64,000 nt of DNA from Hormiphora californensis (GCA_020137815.1 CM035361.1:2908662-2972661); one strand, 5' to 3'. Positions 12,637 to 38,281 are shown, counted from the stretch's first letter. Program-made: numbers and translations. The notes: a model not told the origin generated them from the sequence alone.

Positions 12637-13527
12637 GGGTGGGCATAAAAAATGTCCGCCCTAGACTAGCATGGTTCCAGATATTGTAGAGCGCCAAAAT
12701 TTGGCAGAGTTACTCTATGGGACAAATAAATAGGTTGACCAAAATTTCAGACTTTTAGCTCAAAGTTCATTTTTTGATCGGAATGAACATTGTCATTCAT
12801 TCCAAAAAAACATAAATTTTTGCTCCAGAAGTCAAACAATTGTCTTTGGCTATCGAATTTCTTTCAAATGCGACCAAGAAAATCAAACACAGACAACCAC
12901 AAGGCACACAGTGATCATGTTTCTGGCAGTTAGTCAGGTCATGTGATCCTCACCGAATCGTGGACAACTTTCTGAATTGCTGGTCAGGCTTATTGGGGAA
13001 GAATCACGTATCATAGCCGCTAATGAGGAATGTGTATCGAAAAAGCGACATGTGATTCGAGAGCACTGGGATAAAGAGGCCACTTGTTAATGAGCTTCGG
13101 ATCTCATGGTCAATCATCTTCGTCATCCCTCATTGGCGGCTGTGATACATGATTCTCCACCACTAATCCTGATTAGCAATTCAGAATAGTCCACGATTCG
13201 ATAGGGATCACGTGACTTGACTAACTGTCGGAAACATGACCTCCTTGTGCCTTGTGTTTGTCCGTTTTCGATTTTCTTGGTCGCATTTGAAAGAAATTCG
13301 ATAGCCAAAGACAATTGTTTGACTTCTGGACCGAAAATTCATTTTCTTTGGAATGACTGACAATGTTCATTCCGATCAAAAAAATGAACTTTGAGCTAAA
13401 AGTCTGAAATTTTGGTCAACCTATTTATTTGTTCTATAGAGTAACTCTGCCAAGTTTTAGCCCTCTACGATATCTGGAACTATGCTAGTCTAGGGCGGAC
13501 ATTTTTTATGCCCACCCCTATATGATA
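12637..13527. mobile_element. Foldback element, about 890 bp
   Basis: Long inverted-repeat arms begin with GGGGTGGGCATAAAAAATGT at 12637 and end with the complement at 13527. Arm similarity is high at the ends and falls toward the centre near 13080. The flanks contain TA on the right and CTACA on the left. A truncated copy of one end is at 11041-11085 (TAGACTAGCATAGTTCCAGA). No coding capacity is seen. Confidence 0.78.
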
Positions 13528-13688
13528 ATGCAGCAATCAATGCACATTTACATGTGGATTTTGTGAAGGCGCCACTCAAGCTGCTATATTAGTTTCGCGT
13601 GTTACAGCACCGTAATTCAACCTCCTAGGCAGTGCAGTACGTGTTGATAAATCTCATTCCCTTATCTCAAGAGGTACTGTCGTCCCGC

Positions 13689-13787
13689 GGTGTCGGGAAT
13701 GTGTCGGGAATGTGCCGGGAATGTGTCGGGATTATGTCGGGAATGTGTCGGGAATGTGCCGGGAATGTGTCGGGAATGTGCCGGGAT
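13689..13787. repeat. Minisatellite, unit about 11 bp (GTGTCGGGAAT)
   Basis: Roughly nine tandem units alternating GTGTCGGGAAT and GTGCCGGGAAT, with one ATTATGTCGGG variant. The short open frames across it are artefacts. Confidence 0.9.
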
Positions 13788-14679
13788 TCTCGCAGATACC
13801 CGGGTTCTATTTTTTTGTAAGTTGGTCCTTTAACAATAACATTAAACATGTCCGGTAACAAACTGTGAACAAATATGAAACATATCGGTTTAGAATTTCC
13901 GGTAAAAATTAAGAAAAGTGTTACAAACAAAATCAAATTTTAAAAGGACTGTAAAACTGAAGCTGACCCATGAATAATGTTGCATTGTTCGATCCTCTCT
14001 CTGATCTCTCCCCGCAGCAAAAGTAAAGGAAGGTCTTGAGTATAATGTCGGGTCACAAAAAAAAGCTCACGAGAGTCCCATATGAATAAAGCATAATATT
14101 CAAACTAATTTACTCTCGTTTAGAAAGCTCACATTTAAATGAGAAACCCATCCTTGAATAAATTTAAACTTTTTCATAAGAAAACCACCAAGAAATCTCT
14201 TGTTGGCGATTTTCTTGATCGTGGGGTTTTCTTCTTTGAAGTTTCTTGTAATCACTGCACTGGCAAGTGCCCCGTGGCCTAATGGGGGTCTGGGGGCAAA
14301 GCCCCCAGCAATGAAAAACTATCCCACCCCTTCTAAGGTCATCCTAGAACATTATAAGATCAAATCTGAAAGGATAAACTCAGGCGCGGAAAATTTAATT
14401 TCGCCCGATTCGGGGCCAGTGCAGTATACCATACGGATGTGACTTTCGCCCTTTTCGAGCGTCTATTTAACCATGTTCCCGACAAGCTAGCACGCTGAAA
14501 TTTTGTATGTAAAGCTACCTCAATGATATCTAATAGTGTTTAAAATTTCAAGTGGATCGATGGTTTCGTTCAAAAGTTACGAGGGGGGTCCCAAACGCTT
14601 GCTCTGTATACATACATACATACATACATACGCACGACCTTTTTACAAACCAAACTGAGCAAAAACGGCTGGATTTAGA

Positions 14680-15100
14680 GCTTTTTGTCCCGGGGAAGAC
14701 CCCCCATAAATCGACTATTCTACATGTCGTAGGCTATGTAAAATTTTGATTTGAGCATGGGAAGTCATTAATTATGCATAATTTATGTATAATTTTATGA
14801 TTATCTCGGTATTGGTTGTTGTAAGGACATTTCAAAGGACATATTTCGACGCAGAAGAGTCGATTTATGGGGGGTCGTCCCCGGGACAAAAAGTCGTATC
14901 TCGCACCGTTTAGCCGTTATTTGCATATTTATGCGCAGATTCATGATTTAATGCATATTCTGAATATTTCCACTTCAGCTGGTCCTAGAATGTTTTCATG
15001 GACATATTTCGAGGTAGAATAGTCGATTTATGGGGGGTCGTCCCCCGGACAAAAAGTCGTATCTCGCACCGTTTAGCCGTTATTTGCATATTTATGTTAC
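14680..15100. repeat. Dispersed satellite, unit about 162 bp (minus-oriented block)
   Basis: Two units in tandem carry AGTCGATTTATGGGGGGTCG at about 14848 and 15020, each followed by GTCGTATCTCGCACCGTTTA. A single unit in opposite orientation lies at 14640-14720. The reverse complement of this repeat forms a longer tandem array at 47560-48125. The period of about 162 bp is read from the spacing of the conserved block. Confidence 0.82.
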
Positions 15101-15122
15101 CTGTTTCCAAAAACCCTGAGAA

Positions 15123-15379
15123 ACTAGACCAAAAAACAAAGGAAATTTGTTTGGAACACCCGTGGCCTTTTTCGATACTTGACGGTGCGGGAAATGCACC
15201 CTTCGTCAGAGCAAGACGCGAGGAAGAGTGAGAGAAAGTGTGCGTATGTTAGAACTTGGAGAGATGGCACAACGATACCTAGTAGTATAGCTCAGATTAT
15301 GGGTGCATTTCCCGCAGCGTCAAGTATCGAAAAAGGCCACGGGTGTTCCAAACAAATTTCCTTTGTTTTTTGGTCTAGT
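15123..15379. mobile_element. Foldback, 257 bp
   Basis: Arms start at ACTAGACCAAAAAACAAAGG and end at the complement. They contain GGAACACCCGTGGCC and GATACTTGACG and enclose a unique centre of about 60 bp. This is a non-coding foldback MITE between the satellite and the last exon of the NRF-6-like gene. Confidence 0.8.
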
Positions 15380-15492
15380 CGAATTAAAACGAAAGTAAGA
15401 TTCTCCGGGACGCGGAGAAAGATGGTCGAATAAGGAAAAGGCATGTAAAATGTTTTTTCAACAAAACCCAAATTCCAAGAATGTTTTGAATA

Positions 15493-28478
<12,986 letters not shown>

Positions 28479-28497
<19 letters not shown>

Positions 28498-28582
28498 TGC
28501 TAGACATATGGGAGAAGTTAGTTAGTAGCAATGCTAGGAGTATCATTGCTAGACATGGGGGGGGGGAAGTTAGTTAGTGAAG
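28479..28582. repeat. Tandem duplication of the NRF start region
   Basis: The about 51-bp segment AGCAATGCTAGGAGTATCAT...GTTAGTTAGT occurs at 28479-28529 and 28530-28580. It contains the start codon of the NRF-6-like gene, so a second ATG with the first few codons lies upstream. G10-12 homopolymers are at 28209, 28558 and 28661. Confidence 0.75.
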
Positions 28583-29630
28583 AAGTGAAGAAGTTCGAGA
28601 AGTCACCTCTGACTTTATCCATTACAAAGTAAAACCTCCTTGACCATGGACGAGGACCAGGGGGGGGGGGGGAATGGACTAGGAACCGTTATAAATCTTA
28701 CAAATATATTTGAATATACCCAATATAGGCCTATATAGGTAGGTAAATCGTTAATTATGTTAAATTCTTTGCCATACTGGGTTATATTTTGTGTTTTTTC
28801 TTTTTCATGAGATATCTTCGAGCTATTCTGGACTGTAAAAAAGCAGTACAGATTTCTCACGACATCTATAACAAACTTTATTACCAGCTTCTACAAGCTA
28901 TAATCAAGTTTCACCCATTGGAAAATTAGTGTCGTGGTTGTGGCACTTTCGAAAAGTTCACCTCTAGCCTAAGTGAAGCCATGTTACTGCTAAACCATTA
29001 CTGCTGGTTTGGTGAGAACTATTTTTAGAGATTCTCTTGCATTGTTGTCTAACATGGACCGACGGCCATTCTTATGAGCTGGTTTGATTTTAGCTACAGT
29101 GGTGTTTACTGAGCTGGCAATTCTTATGAGCTAGTTTAGTAGTTTGATTTTAGCTACAGTGGTGTTTACTGCAGGTGGTCTAATCGGATTGTTCTTGTTT
29201 GATCTGTTTGATCATAATAGCTGTGATAACTACTGTAATTTAAATTAACATTGAATCATATAAATCATATGACATTTACAACATAAATTATAATCGATCT
29301 AAGGTTTTGTACCGCGTTCTCAGTTCGGTGATGAGACAGTCTAGGAACAAACACCTTTACCTTCCTAAACGTTCATTAACACGGGGAACTGCGGCTCTAG
29401 ACCATCTTTATACAGTGTGGTGTTTAGACTCTTTATTGTGACACAGCATAATGACCAGAGCCTGTAGTTTTCACCTTCGCATCTAGTCTTCTTTTGTTTT
29501 GGGTCATGCAGTAGTCAAAAGAGCTTTTTAGAGCGTCCAAATGTCCAACAATGTCCACTATTATATGTGTGGTTTGATTAATGATCGGTGCCACAGCCCC
29601 AAAAGTCACCGTGTTTTCTTTTATAATATA
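28583..29630. other. Intergenic DNA between NRF-6-like and Ly6 genes
   Basis: No gene recognised. A short tandem duplication at about 29070-29175 repeats TTGATTTTAGCTACAGTGGT and GTTTACTG. The segment next to 28583 should hold the NRF promoter. Confidence 0.5.
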
Positions 29631-30311
29631 GGGTAGCGACTGGCTATTTGAAACAGTTTTTCACTTTTTTCCCTTGCCTGCCCACAAATCAAGTCGAACC
29701 CAAATTTTTTTGACCTTGTGTTACCGAGACAGTCCCTGGGTAGTTTTTTGGGTGGTTGGAGATGTCTCATTTTGTCTTCCGGGGTCAGGGTCACGTGATA
29801 TCTATCCAAATTTGGTGTTTCAATTTACCCGCCTCGGTCTGCTAATTTGAAACACCCGTATCTCCCTCAATTTCTCCACGAAACCAAAATTTTTGACATT
29901 GAATAGTTAGAAAAGGGTTGTGCAGAGCCATTCCATGTCTGAAATCTGAATTTTGTTGAACGTGCTTGGTGCAATGACCTTTTCCAAAAACTGTTTCAAA
30001 TTAGCAGGAAAACAGTTTTTGCCTCATATTCGGCCAACTTTTGGCGGAAATGACTCAAATCATAGTTTATATCCTGCCTCATGCTCATATTGAACAACAA
30101 AAATTTCGACAATCCAATCGGAGAAAATTGTTTCAAATAGCCCTCCTCAGTGTTTCAAGTTACCAGACTCTCTTCACTGTGCTACAGCACACACACGACA
30201 CCAATCAGAGAGCAAATAACGCGCATTTGTTTCAAATAACCAGAGCACGTGTTTCAAGTTATCAGACACTGTTTCAAGTTAGCAGGCGTTTCAAATTGCC
30301 AGTCGCTACCC
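29631..30311. mobile_element. TA-flanked foldback-ended element, 681 bp
   Basis: Ends GGGTAGCGACTGGC and GCCAGTCGCTACCC are bounded by TA. The interior repeats GTTTCAAAT-type motifs in both orientations. A truncated second copy of its right part opens the duplicated Ly6 block at 33521-33682, which shows that the duplication breakpoint lies inside this element. Confidence 0.75.
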
Positions 30312-31402
30312 TACGTCGTCATATTATACCTAGCCTGCGATACATGATCATTGATCATTGAACATTACTAACAATATTAGTAATATTGTGAGACAGAAGA
30401 AGTTTACATTAACCAGTCTGCTGCAGACCTGTCGTACAAGACTAGTAATTTTCTTCATTCGTCGTGCAGACCGTATACATTATATTTCCTCTTGTCAGGG
30501 CGAACACTTGCTGATCACTCTCTGCCCTTCTGTCTCTCCTTCTCTCTCTATCATAATCATTCTCTCTCTGTCTTTCGCCCTATACCCTTGTAATGATCTT
30601 GCCCTCGTCAATTCACGTATATTGTATTGTAATTGTAGTTGTTTATGTGTGTTTGAGTTAGCGAGTGGTTTTTATCTTTTTCAAACAAGTTCCATCAATC
30701 ACTGATGGTGACTACATGCAGCTTTTACTACTGCACTGTTGTTTCTGTTTGTAATTTAGAATGTAAATCTGAATCGTGTTGTCCCGTCGTAAGATTCGTT
30801 TTATCAAAATCAGTAATTAATGAGTAAGAAGCATATCTCTTATGTCTGTATGATTCTACTAAACAATTCGTCCATACAAAATGAAGTAGATTCGTCATAT
30901 ATGATTGGATCTTATCACCATCACCAATATAATAGCAGGGTTGAATACTAATGAGAGCTCTCAGTATCGTACTTATGCAGTAGAAAGTAAGAACTTTGGT
31001 ACTGCAGTTACATGCCTATTCAATTGTAGGGCAGTCCGACACATTTAATCGATGACATTATCTAATTAACCATACTCCAAGCTGTCCAGTACCCCATTAT
31101 AATATACCTCATTATTATTATATCATCTCCGATACGCTGTATTATATGCACCCTGTTATATTATAAGCGTGAAGAGAACTATAATTATCATGTATATCCT
31201 TTTGTGTTATATATTACGAGAGCAGGAGCTTATATAGAGATGAGAGAGCTGGAGCACAGATCAATACACCACTATATAAAACCTAAAGCGGCTCTTTATT
31301 ATAAGCAGATCTTTCGTATACGCAGATCGCCTTGATTAGTTTGTTAGTTGATTATAATTAGCCAATCTTCTAAATAAAACAAGCTCGTTTCTACAGTTGA
31401 TC

Positions 31403-33287
31403 ATGTCCCGAACCCTTGCTATTTTCACTTCCCTCCTTGTCTTGGCTGCTGGACTGGACTGTGAAGTTTGCCGGCAGTTTTACCATACCGGAGGCAATGA
31501 AACTCTAACCGCGGCTGCGTACAAGACACTCAGCCAGAAACTATCCATTTCAAGTATGTAATATCAGTATGTATTACCAAATATCTTTCATACGTGTCGG
31601 CGTAGAACGAAACCACCTGGACCATATTATACTGGTATTATATCCCACGGTGTCCTGGAAGGAGGTTTTACCTCGCCTAGAGTAACCCGAGAAGTTACGG
31701 ACCCTACCCCACGTATTTTTTGACGTAGAATCCGAAAAACATAAAATTAAAATCCGGTCATGTGCCGTTTTTGCGTAAAACGGCAAAAACTGTTATTTTT
31801 AGCAATTTTCGACTTTTTTCGTATTTCAGAGGTTCTAGTAAATCCCCCTTACAAGATACGGTCTTGAGAATTTTCACCAATAAAATATAATCAATTTGCT
31901 ACAGATTGGTCTTGGGTTTGTGTGATTTGGTCAAAAACTCTCGTTGCAGTGGCCCCTTAAAGATGTCTAATCTGCAAATACGTTTTTGGCTCCTGTGGCC
32001 TCAGTTGTGGACCAAAATAAGATTTACTATACACCAAAATTTGCGTCTTCTCAAGGCAAGCAACCTGGTTTTTACGGCATTCCATTTCATGCAGGCGTTG
32101 AGGAGTGACAGCTGAAAAACTGCTACAGTGGATTTTGGAAATACCCCTACTTTATCAAACTCTAACCCGGAAAAGATTTCGAAAAATATAAATTTTTATA
32201 CATGAAAATGAAGCTCAGACAAATGCCAACAAGATGCAAAAAACGGGAAGTGTCTAACTTATTTCGTTCAGAAGTTATAGTCAAAATAAAAGTGCTTATA
32301 TTTGCCTTTAAAAACACCCTTTGAAAGCCCTGAAAATCAGCAAATCTGTCTAAAAATGCAATACGAATAAAATTTCACCTCCAGTGCACCAACTTAGCCC
32401 CCTGTGGACAAAATCTGTTTGAAGTTGTCAGAAATTGTCTAAAAGTATGGTTTTAGAGTGTATTTTAAAGGCAAATATAAGCACTTTTATTTTGACTTTA
32501 ACTTCTGAACGAAATAAGTTAGACACTTCCCGTTTTTTGCATCTTGTTGGCATTTGTCTGAGCTTCATTTTCATGTATAAAAATTTATATTTTTCGAAAT
32601 CTTTTCCGGGTTAGAGTTTGATGAAGTAGGGGTATTTCCAAAATCCACTGTAGCAATTTTTCAGCTGTCACTCCTCAACGCCTGCATGAAATGGAATGCC
32701 GTAAAAACCAGGCTGCTCGCCTTGAGAAGACGCAAATTTTGGTGTATAATAAATCTTATTTTGGTCCACAACTGAGGCCACAGGAGCCAAAAACGTATTT
32801 GCAGATTAGACATCTTTAAGGGGCCACTGCAACGAGAGTTTTTGACCAAATCACACAAACCCAAGACCAATCTGTAGCAAATTGATTATATTTTATTGGT
32901 GAAAATTCTCAAGACCGTATCTTGTAAGGGGGATTTACTAGAACCTCTGAAATACGAAAAAAGTCGAAAATTGCTAAAAATAACAGTTTTTGCCGTTTTA
33001 CGCAAAAACGGCACATGACCGGATTTTAATTTTATGTTTTTCGGATTCTACGTCAAAAAATACGTGGGGTAGGGTCCGTAACTTCTCGGGTTACTCTAGG
33101 CGAGGTAAAACCTCCTTCCAGGACACCGTGATCCCCCTTATTTAGACACGACTCATTGAATTGTGTCTAAACTTGTGTCTAAACTTGAATTCACACTTTC
33201 CGTGTCTTCAGGTCAGGAAACGTGTACTGGTGATGATGCAATGGAATGTCCTCCATCGGTAACCGAGTGTCACGCCATCACTCTACA
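31403..33287 (+). CDS. Ly6/uPAR-type protein, upstream copy: exons 1-2 only
   Basis: Exon 1 is 31403-31553 and exon 2 is 33212-33287. The encoded 76 residues are identical to those of the downstream gene: signal peptide MSRTLAIFTSLLVLAAG, then the LDCEVC start of a three-finger domain, and CTGDDAMECPPSVTEC. The nucleotide sequences differ at about ten positions, all synonymous. Intron 1 is enlarged by a 1485-bp foldback. Exon 2 ends in phase 2 at a GTATGT donor and could splice to exon 3 of the downstream copy at 35315, which requires the same phase. There is no separate exon 3 or 4. It is therefore an alternative 5' end of one gene or a partial duplicate held by gene conversion. Confidence 0.75.
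31646..33130. mobile_element. Foldback element, 1485 bp, absent from the paralogous site
   Basis: Arms of about 730 bp begin CACGGTGTCCTGGAAGGAGG and end with the complement, with high identity and a short unique centre near 32400. It is flanked by ATCC on both sides (4-bp duplication). The matching intron of the downstream Ly6 copy (near 34975) lacks it, giving a natural empty site. Identical open frames on the two arms are non-coding mirror images. Confidence 0.9.
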
Positions 33288-34741
33288 GTATGTAACAGAC
33301 ACACACTATATTTTCTGCCCAAATTGTTCAGTATTTCTATCATCCACAAACAATATTCAATATCAATGGGACAGTTTTAGTAAATACACCCAATACAATA
33401 TTGGACGTGTATTTACTAAAACTGTCCCACCCACAACTTAACATACCACAGGCTCTGCTTGGTATAATTAATTAATTAATTAATTAATTAATTAATTAAT
33501 TAAATATCTTGCAAAACGGGTTTCAAATAGCCTCCAGTGTTTCAATTTACAGACTCTCTTCACTCTACAGCACCAACGCATAAGAGCAAATAACGCGCAT
33601 TTGTTTCAAATAACCAGAGCACGTGTTTCAAGTTATCAGACACTGTTTCAAGTTAGCAGGCGTTTCAAATTGCCAGTCGCTACCCTACGTCGTCATATTA
33701 TACCTAGCCTGCGATACATGATCATTGATCATTGAACATTACTAACAATATTAGTAATATTGTGAGACAGAAGAAGTTTACATTAACCAGTCTGCTGCAG
33801 ACCTGTCGTACAAGACTAGTAATTTTCTTCATTCGTCGTGCAGACCGTATACATTATATTTCCTCTTGTCAGGGCGAACACTTGCTGATCACTCTCTGCC
33901 CTTCTGTCTCTCCTTCTCTCTCTATCATTATCATTCTCTCTGTCTTTCGCTGATCTGTACCCTTGCAATGATCTCGCCCTCGTCAATTTGTATTGTAATT
34001 GTAGTTGTTTATGTGTGTTTGAGTTAGCGAGTGATTTTATCTTTTTCAAACAAGTTCCATCACTTACTGATGGTGACTACATGCAGCTTTTACTACTGCT
34101 GTTGTTTCTGTTTGTAATTTAGAATTTGTAAATCTGAATCGTGTTGTCCCGTCTTAAGATTCGTTTTATCAAAATCAGTAATTAATGAGTAAGAAGCATA
34201 TCTCTTATGTTTGTATGATTCTACTAAACAATTCATACAAAATGAAGTAGATTCGTCATTTGATTGGATCTTATCACCAATATAATAGCAGCGGGTTGAA
34301 TTCATTACTGAGAGCTCTCAGTATCGTACTTATGTAAAACTTTGGTACCAGTTACATGTCTATTCAATTGTAGGGCAGTCCGACACATTTAATCGATGAC
34401 ATTATCTAATTAACCATACTCCAAGCTGTCCAGTACCCCATTATATATCATCTCCGATACGCTGTATTATATGCACCCTGTTATATTATAAGCGTGAAGA
34501 GGACTATAATTATCATGTATATCCTTTTGTGCTATATATTGCGAGAGCAGGAGCTTATTATATAGAGATGAGAGAGCTGCAGCATAGATCAATACACCAC
34601 TATATAAAACCTAAAGCGGCTCTTTATATTATAAGCAGATCTTTCGTATACGCATATCGCTTTGATTAGTTTGTTAGTTGATTATAATTAGCCAATTTTC
34701 TAAATAAAACAAGCTCGTTTCTGCAGTTGCTGAAGCTGATC

Positions 34742-35843
34742 ATGTCCCGAACCCTTGCTATTTTCACCTCCCTCCTCGTCTTGGCTGCTGGACTGGACTG
34801 TGAAGTGTGCCGGCAGTTCTACCACACCGGGGGCAATGAAACTCTAACCGCGGCCGCGTACAAGACACTCAGCCAGAAACTATCCATTTCAAGTATGTAA
34901 TATCAGTTTGTATAGCCAAATATCTTTCATACGTGTCGGCGTAGAACGAAACCACCTGGCCCCTATTGGTATTATCCTCCTTATTTAGACACGACTCATT
35001 GAATTGTGTCTAAACTTGTGTCTAAACTTGAATTCAATAACACTTTCCGTGTCTTCAGGTCAGGAAACGTGTACTGGTGATGACGCAATGGAGTGTCCTC
35101 CATCGGTGACCGAGTGTCACGCCATCACTCTACAGTATGTAACAGACACACACTAATATTTCTGACACCATTTTGAACTTTCTGCCCAAATCTTTCAGTA
35201 TTTCGCTCACAAACAATATTGGGTGTAGTTACTAAAACTGTCCCACTTGCACAACTTAACATACCACACCTGCTCGGTATAACTAAACACATCTCTCTCT
35301 CTCCACACAATCAGGGTCTCTGAAGGAGTCAATGGTAACTACAGTGTGACAGTCCGGGGATGTGACATTGTGGGAGCTAATGATATTTCCAGGGTCTCGT
35401 GCAACAGCCTGGCTTACGACTCCCGGACTGAGTGTAAGGATCTATCGTGTGCGTTTGGAACTAGAGTTTTAGTCACGTGTCATATATAAAGTACCACGTG
35501 ATGTGTTGGTCACGTGATGTAGTAGTCACGTGATGTAGAAGTCACGTGATAAAACATGTGAAATGATTATGAAAATGTACTTCATGCCATAATATCACAG
35601 GCACTAGGAAGCCAAGGCCTAGGATGTGAAGCATTTTCTGTGTGTTTACATTAATCTGTGAAGCAATACAGTGCACCACAATTCAATAATTTATTGGCGA
35701 ATATCGAATATACATTAATCCTTTTAGGTACCCAATACTTGTGTGAAGAGGACTCATGTAACAAGGAACATCAGAAATCCAGTGGGCTACAAATGATCGT
35801 CAACGGATTACTGTTCGCTATTATTTTGGTCATCGGATTGTAA
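34742..35843 (+). CDS. Ly6/uPAR (three-finger) GPI-anchored protein, complete copy
   Basis: Exons 34742-34892, 35059-35134, 35315-35433 and 35728-35843 give a 153-residue protein with consistent phases. It has a signal peptide of about 17 residues, then a cysteine-rich Ly6/uPAR domain: LDCEVC, ETC, MEC, TEC, RGCD, VSCNS, TECTQ, CEEDSCN. The CN near the end of the domain is diagnostic of the family. A small-residue stretch (KSSG) followed by a hydrophobic tail (LQMIVNGLLFAIILVIGL) is the usual GPI-attachment signal. It should sit on the outer cell surface. Intron 3 contains five CACGTG sites. Confidence 0.9.
35470..35560. promoter_or_regulatory. Cluster of five CACGTG E-boxes in Ly6 intron 3
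   Basis: Five CACGTG hexamers, four of them in GTCACGTG context, occur within about 75 bp. The TGATGTAGTAG and TGATGTAGAAG spacers look like degenerate tandem units of about 19 bp. This is a candidate bHLH-zip enhancer, or simply a short tandem repeat. Confidence 0.45.
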
Positions 35844-36868
35844 AGGAAATGTTACAAAATACAAACTGAAAAAGAGAGCTTGTTTTATGGGAGTTTGTTG
35901 TTTTTTAGTGAATTTAATGATTATAGTATTTTTGCAACAAAATTAACGTTGTTTTGTTATAAAATTACGAATATTACCATGCTGGAGGTAGCCTTGGGCA
36001 CGTCGCGCCCCCCATGTTCGCGCGCCCGTAGGGCGATCCCCCCTACGGGGCTTGCCCGCTTCGCGGGCAAGAGCTATCCAAGATTGTTAATGCAGCAGAG
36101 CACATTTATGGTCGAGCTTGAGGTCAGGAAGACGCTGTCTGCAAACCACATCTGAGCGAATCAAATCGGGGTCTGGCGCCGCCAGACAGGGACAGTGCTG
36201 CTTGTAGTCAAATTACCGTAATGAAAATACAGTAAGGAGACGCGCACGGTGCATAACGCGCGGCAAAAAGTTCATGTGTCAGCACGTACTAGCGCCCTGA
36301 TTGGTCACGGTTGCGCGTCGTCTTACTGTATCTTTCGTTTTCCATTACCGTTTTCCCACTACAAGCGACCGTGGGATGAGGGAAAACGTATCGATTTCCA
36401 CTCCGCTGGTACTAAAAGGTTGTGATATACTGCACTCAATCCCTTGACAGTTGACCCAAGAGATTGGGCCCAATCTCTTGGGTCAACTGTCGTCTGTCAA
36501 GCCAACGTTTGCGGCAATAGGAAAATCAGAAATCACCTGTCTGCCCAAGTAGATCTACTGTGTGTGCTGGCTATTGGGGTTAATATAGGGCCTTGTCCCG
36601 GAAGCCGGGAAGCGTATGTCTACGTAGACACACCAAAGTAAAAATTAACTGAGAAGTTGCGTCTGACAATGTCAGTGACATAATTTTTGAAGTTTTCACT
36701 GATTTCATGACAAAAAGACCTACGCTGGGGCATTGTTAGACAGCCAGTGGGATCTGAAGTGGGCGGCAACAAAGAAAACTGATTTCAAAACTCATCTAAA
36801 GCTTGCTCCAAGCCCGCCCGACTCCGTTTTAACCCCGTTTTGGGGTTGAATGACGAATTTTTAGACAA
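35844..36868. other. Intergenic DNA between Ly6 and the inverted-duplication arm
   Basis: No gene seen. A foldback MITE lies at 36198-36365 (GCTTGTAGTCAAATTACCGT and imperfect complement), followed by a perfect hairpin at 36446-36494 (TTGACCCAAGAGATTGGG and its complement). Confidence 0.55.
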
Positions 36869-38247
36869 AGTTTGTTCGAAATTTAATTGCTGGCAGACAC
36901 ATATGTAAATTCCTTTCGCAATTTCTAAAATGGTTCAAAAATCAAACGGGGACATCAGGAGACTGGGTAGTATCCAGTGAAGTCTCCAGTGAGGTCTACA
37001 GTGAAGTCTCCAGTGAAGTTTGAAGACCCCGAGGGTCTCAGATGCCGGGCTGCGGCAGCCGCTGCGAAAAATCCTGAGTTTTTAAAAATTTCATTCGCCC
37101 CCTTCGACCCCCATCGGGGCTTGCAGCCCCTGGGCTGTGCAGTCATCCCGGGGCTCTGCCCCTACATCCCGCCAGGGCACCGGCCACCGGCCCTTGGCCC
37201 CGTTGTGCCTGGTAAATGTTGGCGATAAATGTTAACCAGATCTCCGGCTTCTCCGCCCCCCCCCCCCCTGCTGCACTGAGTGCTGGGGTTCCGCCCCGAC
37301 CCTGGACCAATATGGGCGGTCGCGCAGCGGCTGCAACCCGCCCACCGCGAGGGTCTCAGATGGCAGGCCACGGCAGCCGCCGAGAAAAAATCATTTTGGA
37401 CATTGGAATTGTCCCGCGCGCGGCCGCGCAAAGCATTTCGTAATTTTTTCGCGCGTTCTTGCTTTTTTCCGCGCGCGGCAGTGCATTCATGCATGTGCGC
37501 GCGACTCCAACAGAAAATTGTTTCTTTTCACTCTTCACTTTTCACTTCTTCACTTTGAATTTTTAAATTCAGAGTTGTCCGAACTCCGCCGTTCAATGAC
37601 TGAACTTGACTCTTTACACGGGGGGCGCGATTATAATCTGGGTGCCTTGCAGCCTGTTAACAGGTGCGCGCTACCAAAAGAGTATACTTAGACCGACTTT
37701 TTTCAAACGGCTATAGCCACGCAACCACATGGCCAATTTGAGTAAAGTGTAAACTAAACGGTAACTGATAGAGATTAGAGAATCGATAGCCCTAACCGAT
37801 AACCCCAAACAGACCCTAACGGATAGCCCTAACCCGTCGTGCGCGCTAAAACTACGAATTGTTAGCAATGAAAGGCACCCAGATTTTAACGTTTTCCTTA
37901 CACGGGCGCCGTCTGTTTAAAGACCTGTTTACAGGTGCTCGCTGCCATTAAAGTATACTCCATTTTTTTCAACTGTTCACCCCCCAAAGTCGTGCGCGGA
38001 ATTGTTTTGCACGTTTATCACATGTTAACGTGTAGCGCACGCCACAAAAGTTTTAAATTTCAGTTTTTGGGTGAACAGTTGAAAAAAAAGGACTTTACCC
38101 TGCGATAAAATTTCTCGAAAGTCCCTTTTTCTCAACTGTTCAAGTTAATTTGGCACATTTTTGAATAATTTATATTCTCCGGTTTCTGGTAAGACAGTGG
38201 TGTAACAACCGCTTAAAGATATGTTAAGACTGATTGACCCTGCAGAA

Positions 38248-38281
<34 letters not shown>

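Larger units (their letters stand above)
30131..35280. repeat. Tandem segmental duplication carrying Ly6 promoter and exons 1-2
   Basis: Block 1 (30131 to about 33460, including a 1.5-kb insertion) and block 2 (33521 to about 35280) are collinear and highly similar outside the insertion. Both include the upstream region with ACATTACTAACAATATTAGT, the start codon and exons 1 and 2. An AT tract (TTAA)n at 33468-33502 sits at the junction. Exons 3 and 4 occur only after block 2. Confidence 0.9.

Noticed and set aside
31906-32870. A 69-codon frame found twice in opposite orientation
   Set aside because: The copies are mirror images on the arms of a foldback element and lack a recognisable domain.
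36000-36060. GC-rich segment resembling a bacterial-type terminator (CTTGCCCGCTTCGCGGGCAAG)
   Set aside because: It is a GC hairpin, but nothing else suggests bacterial origin or a transcript ending there.
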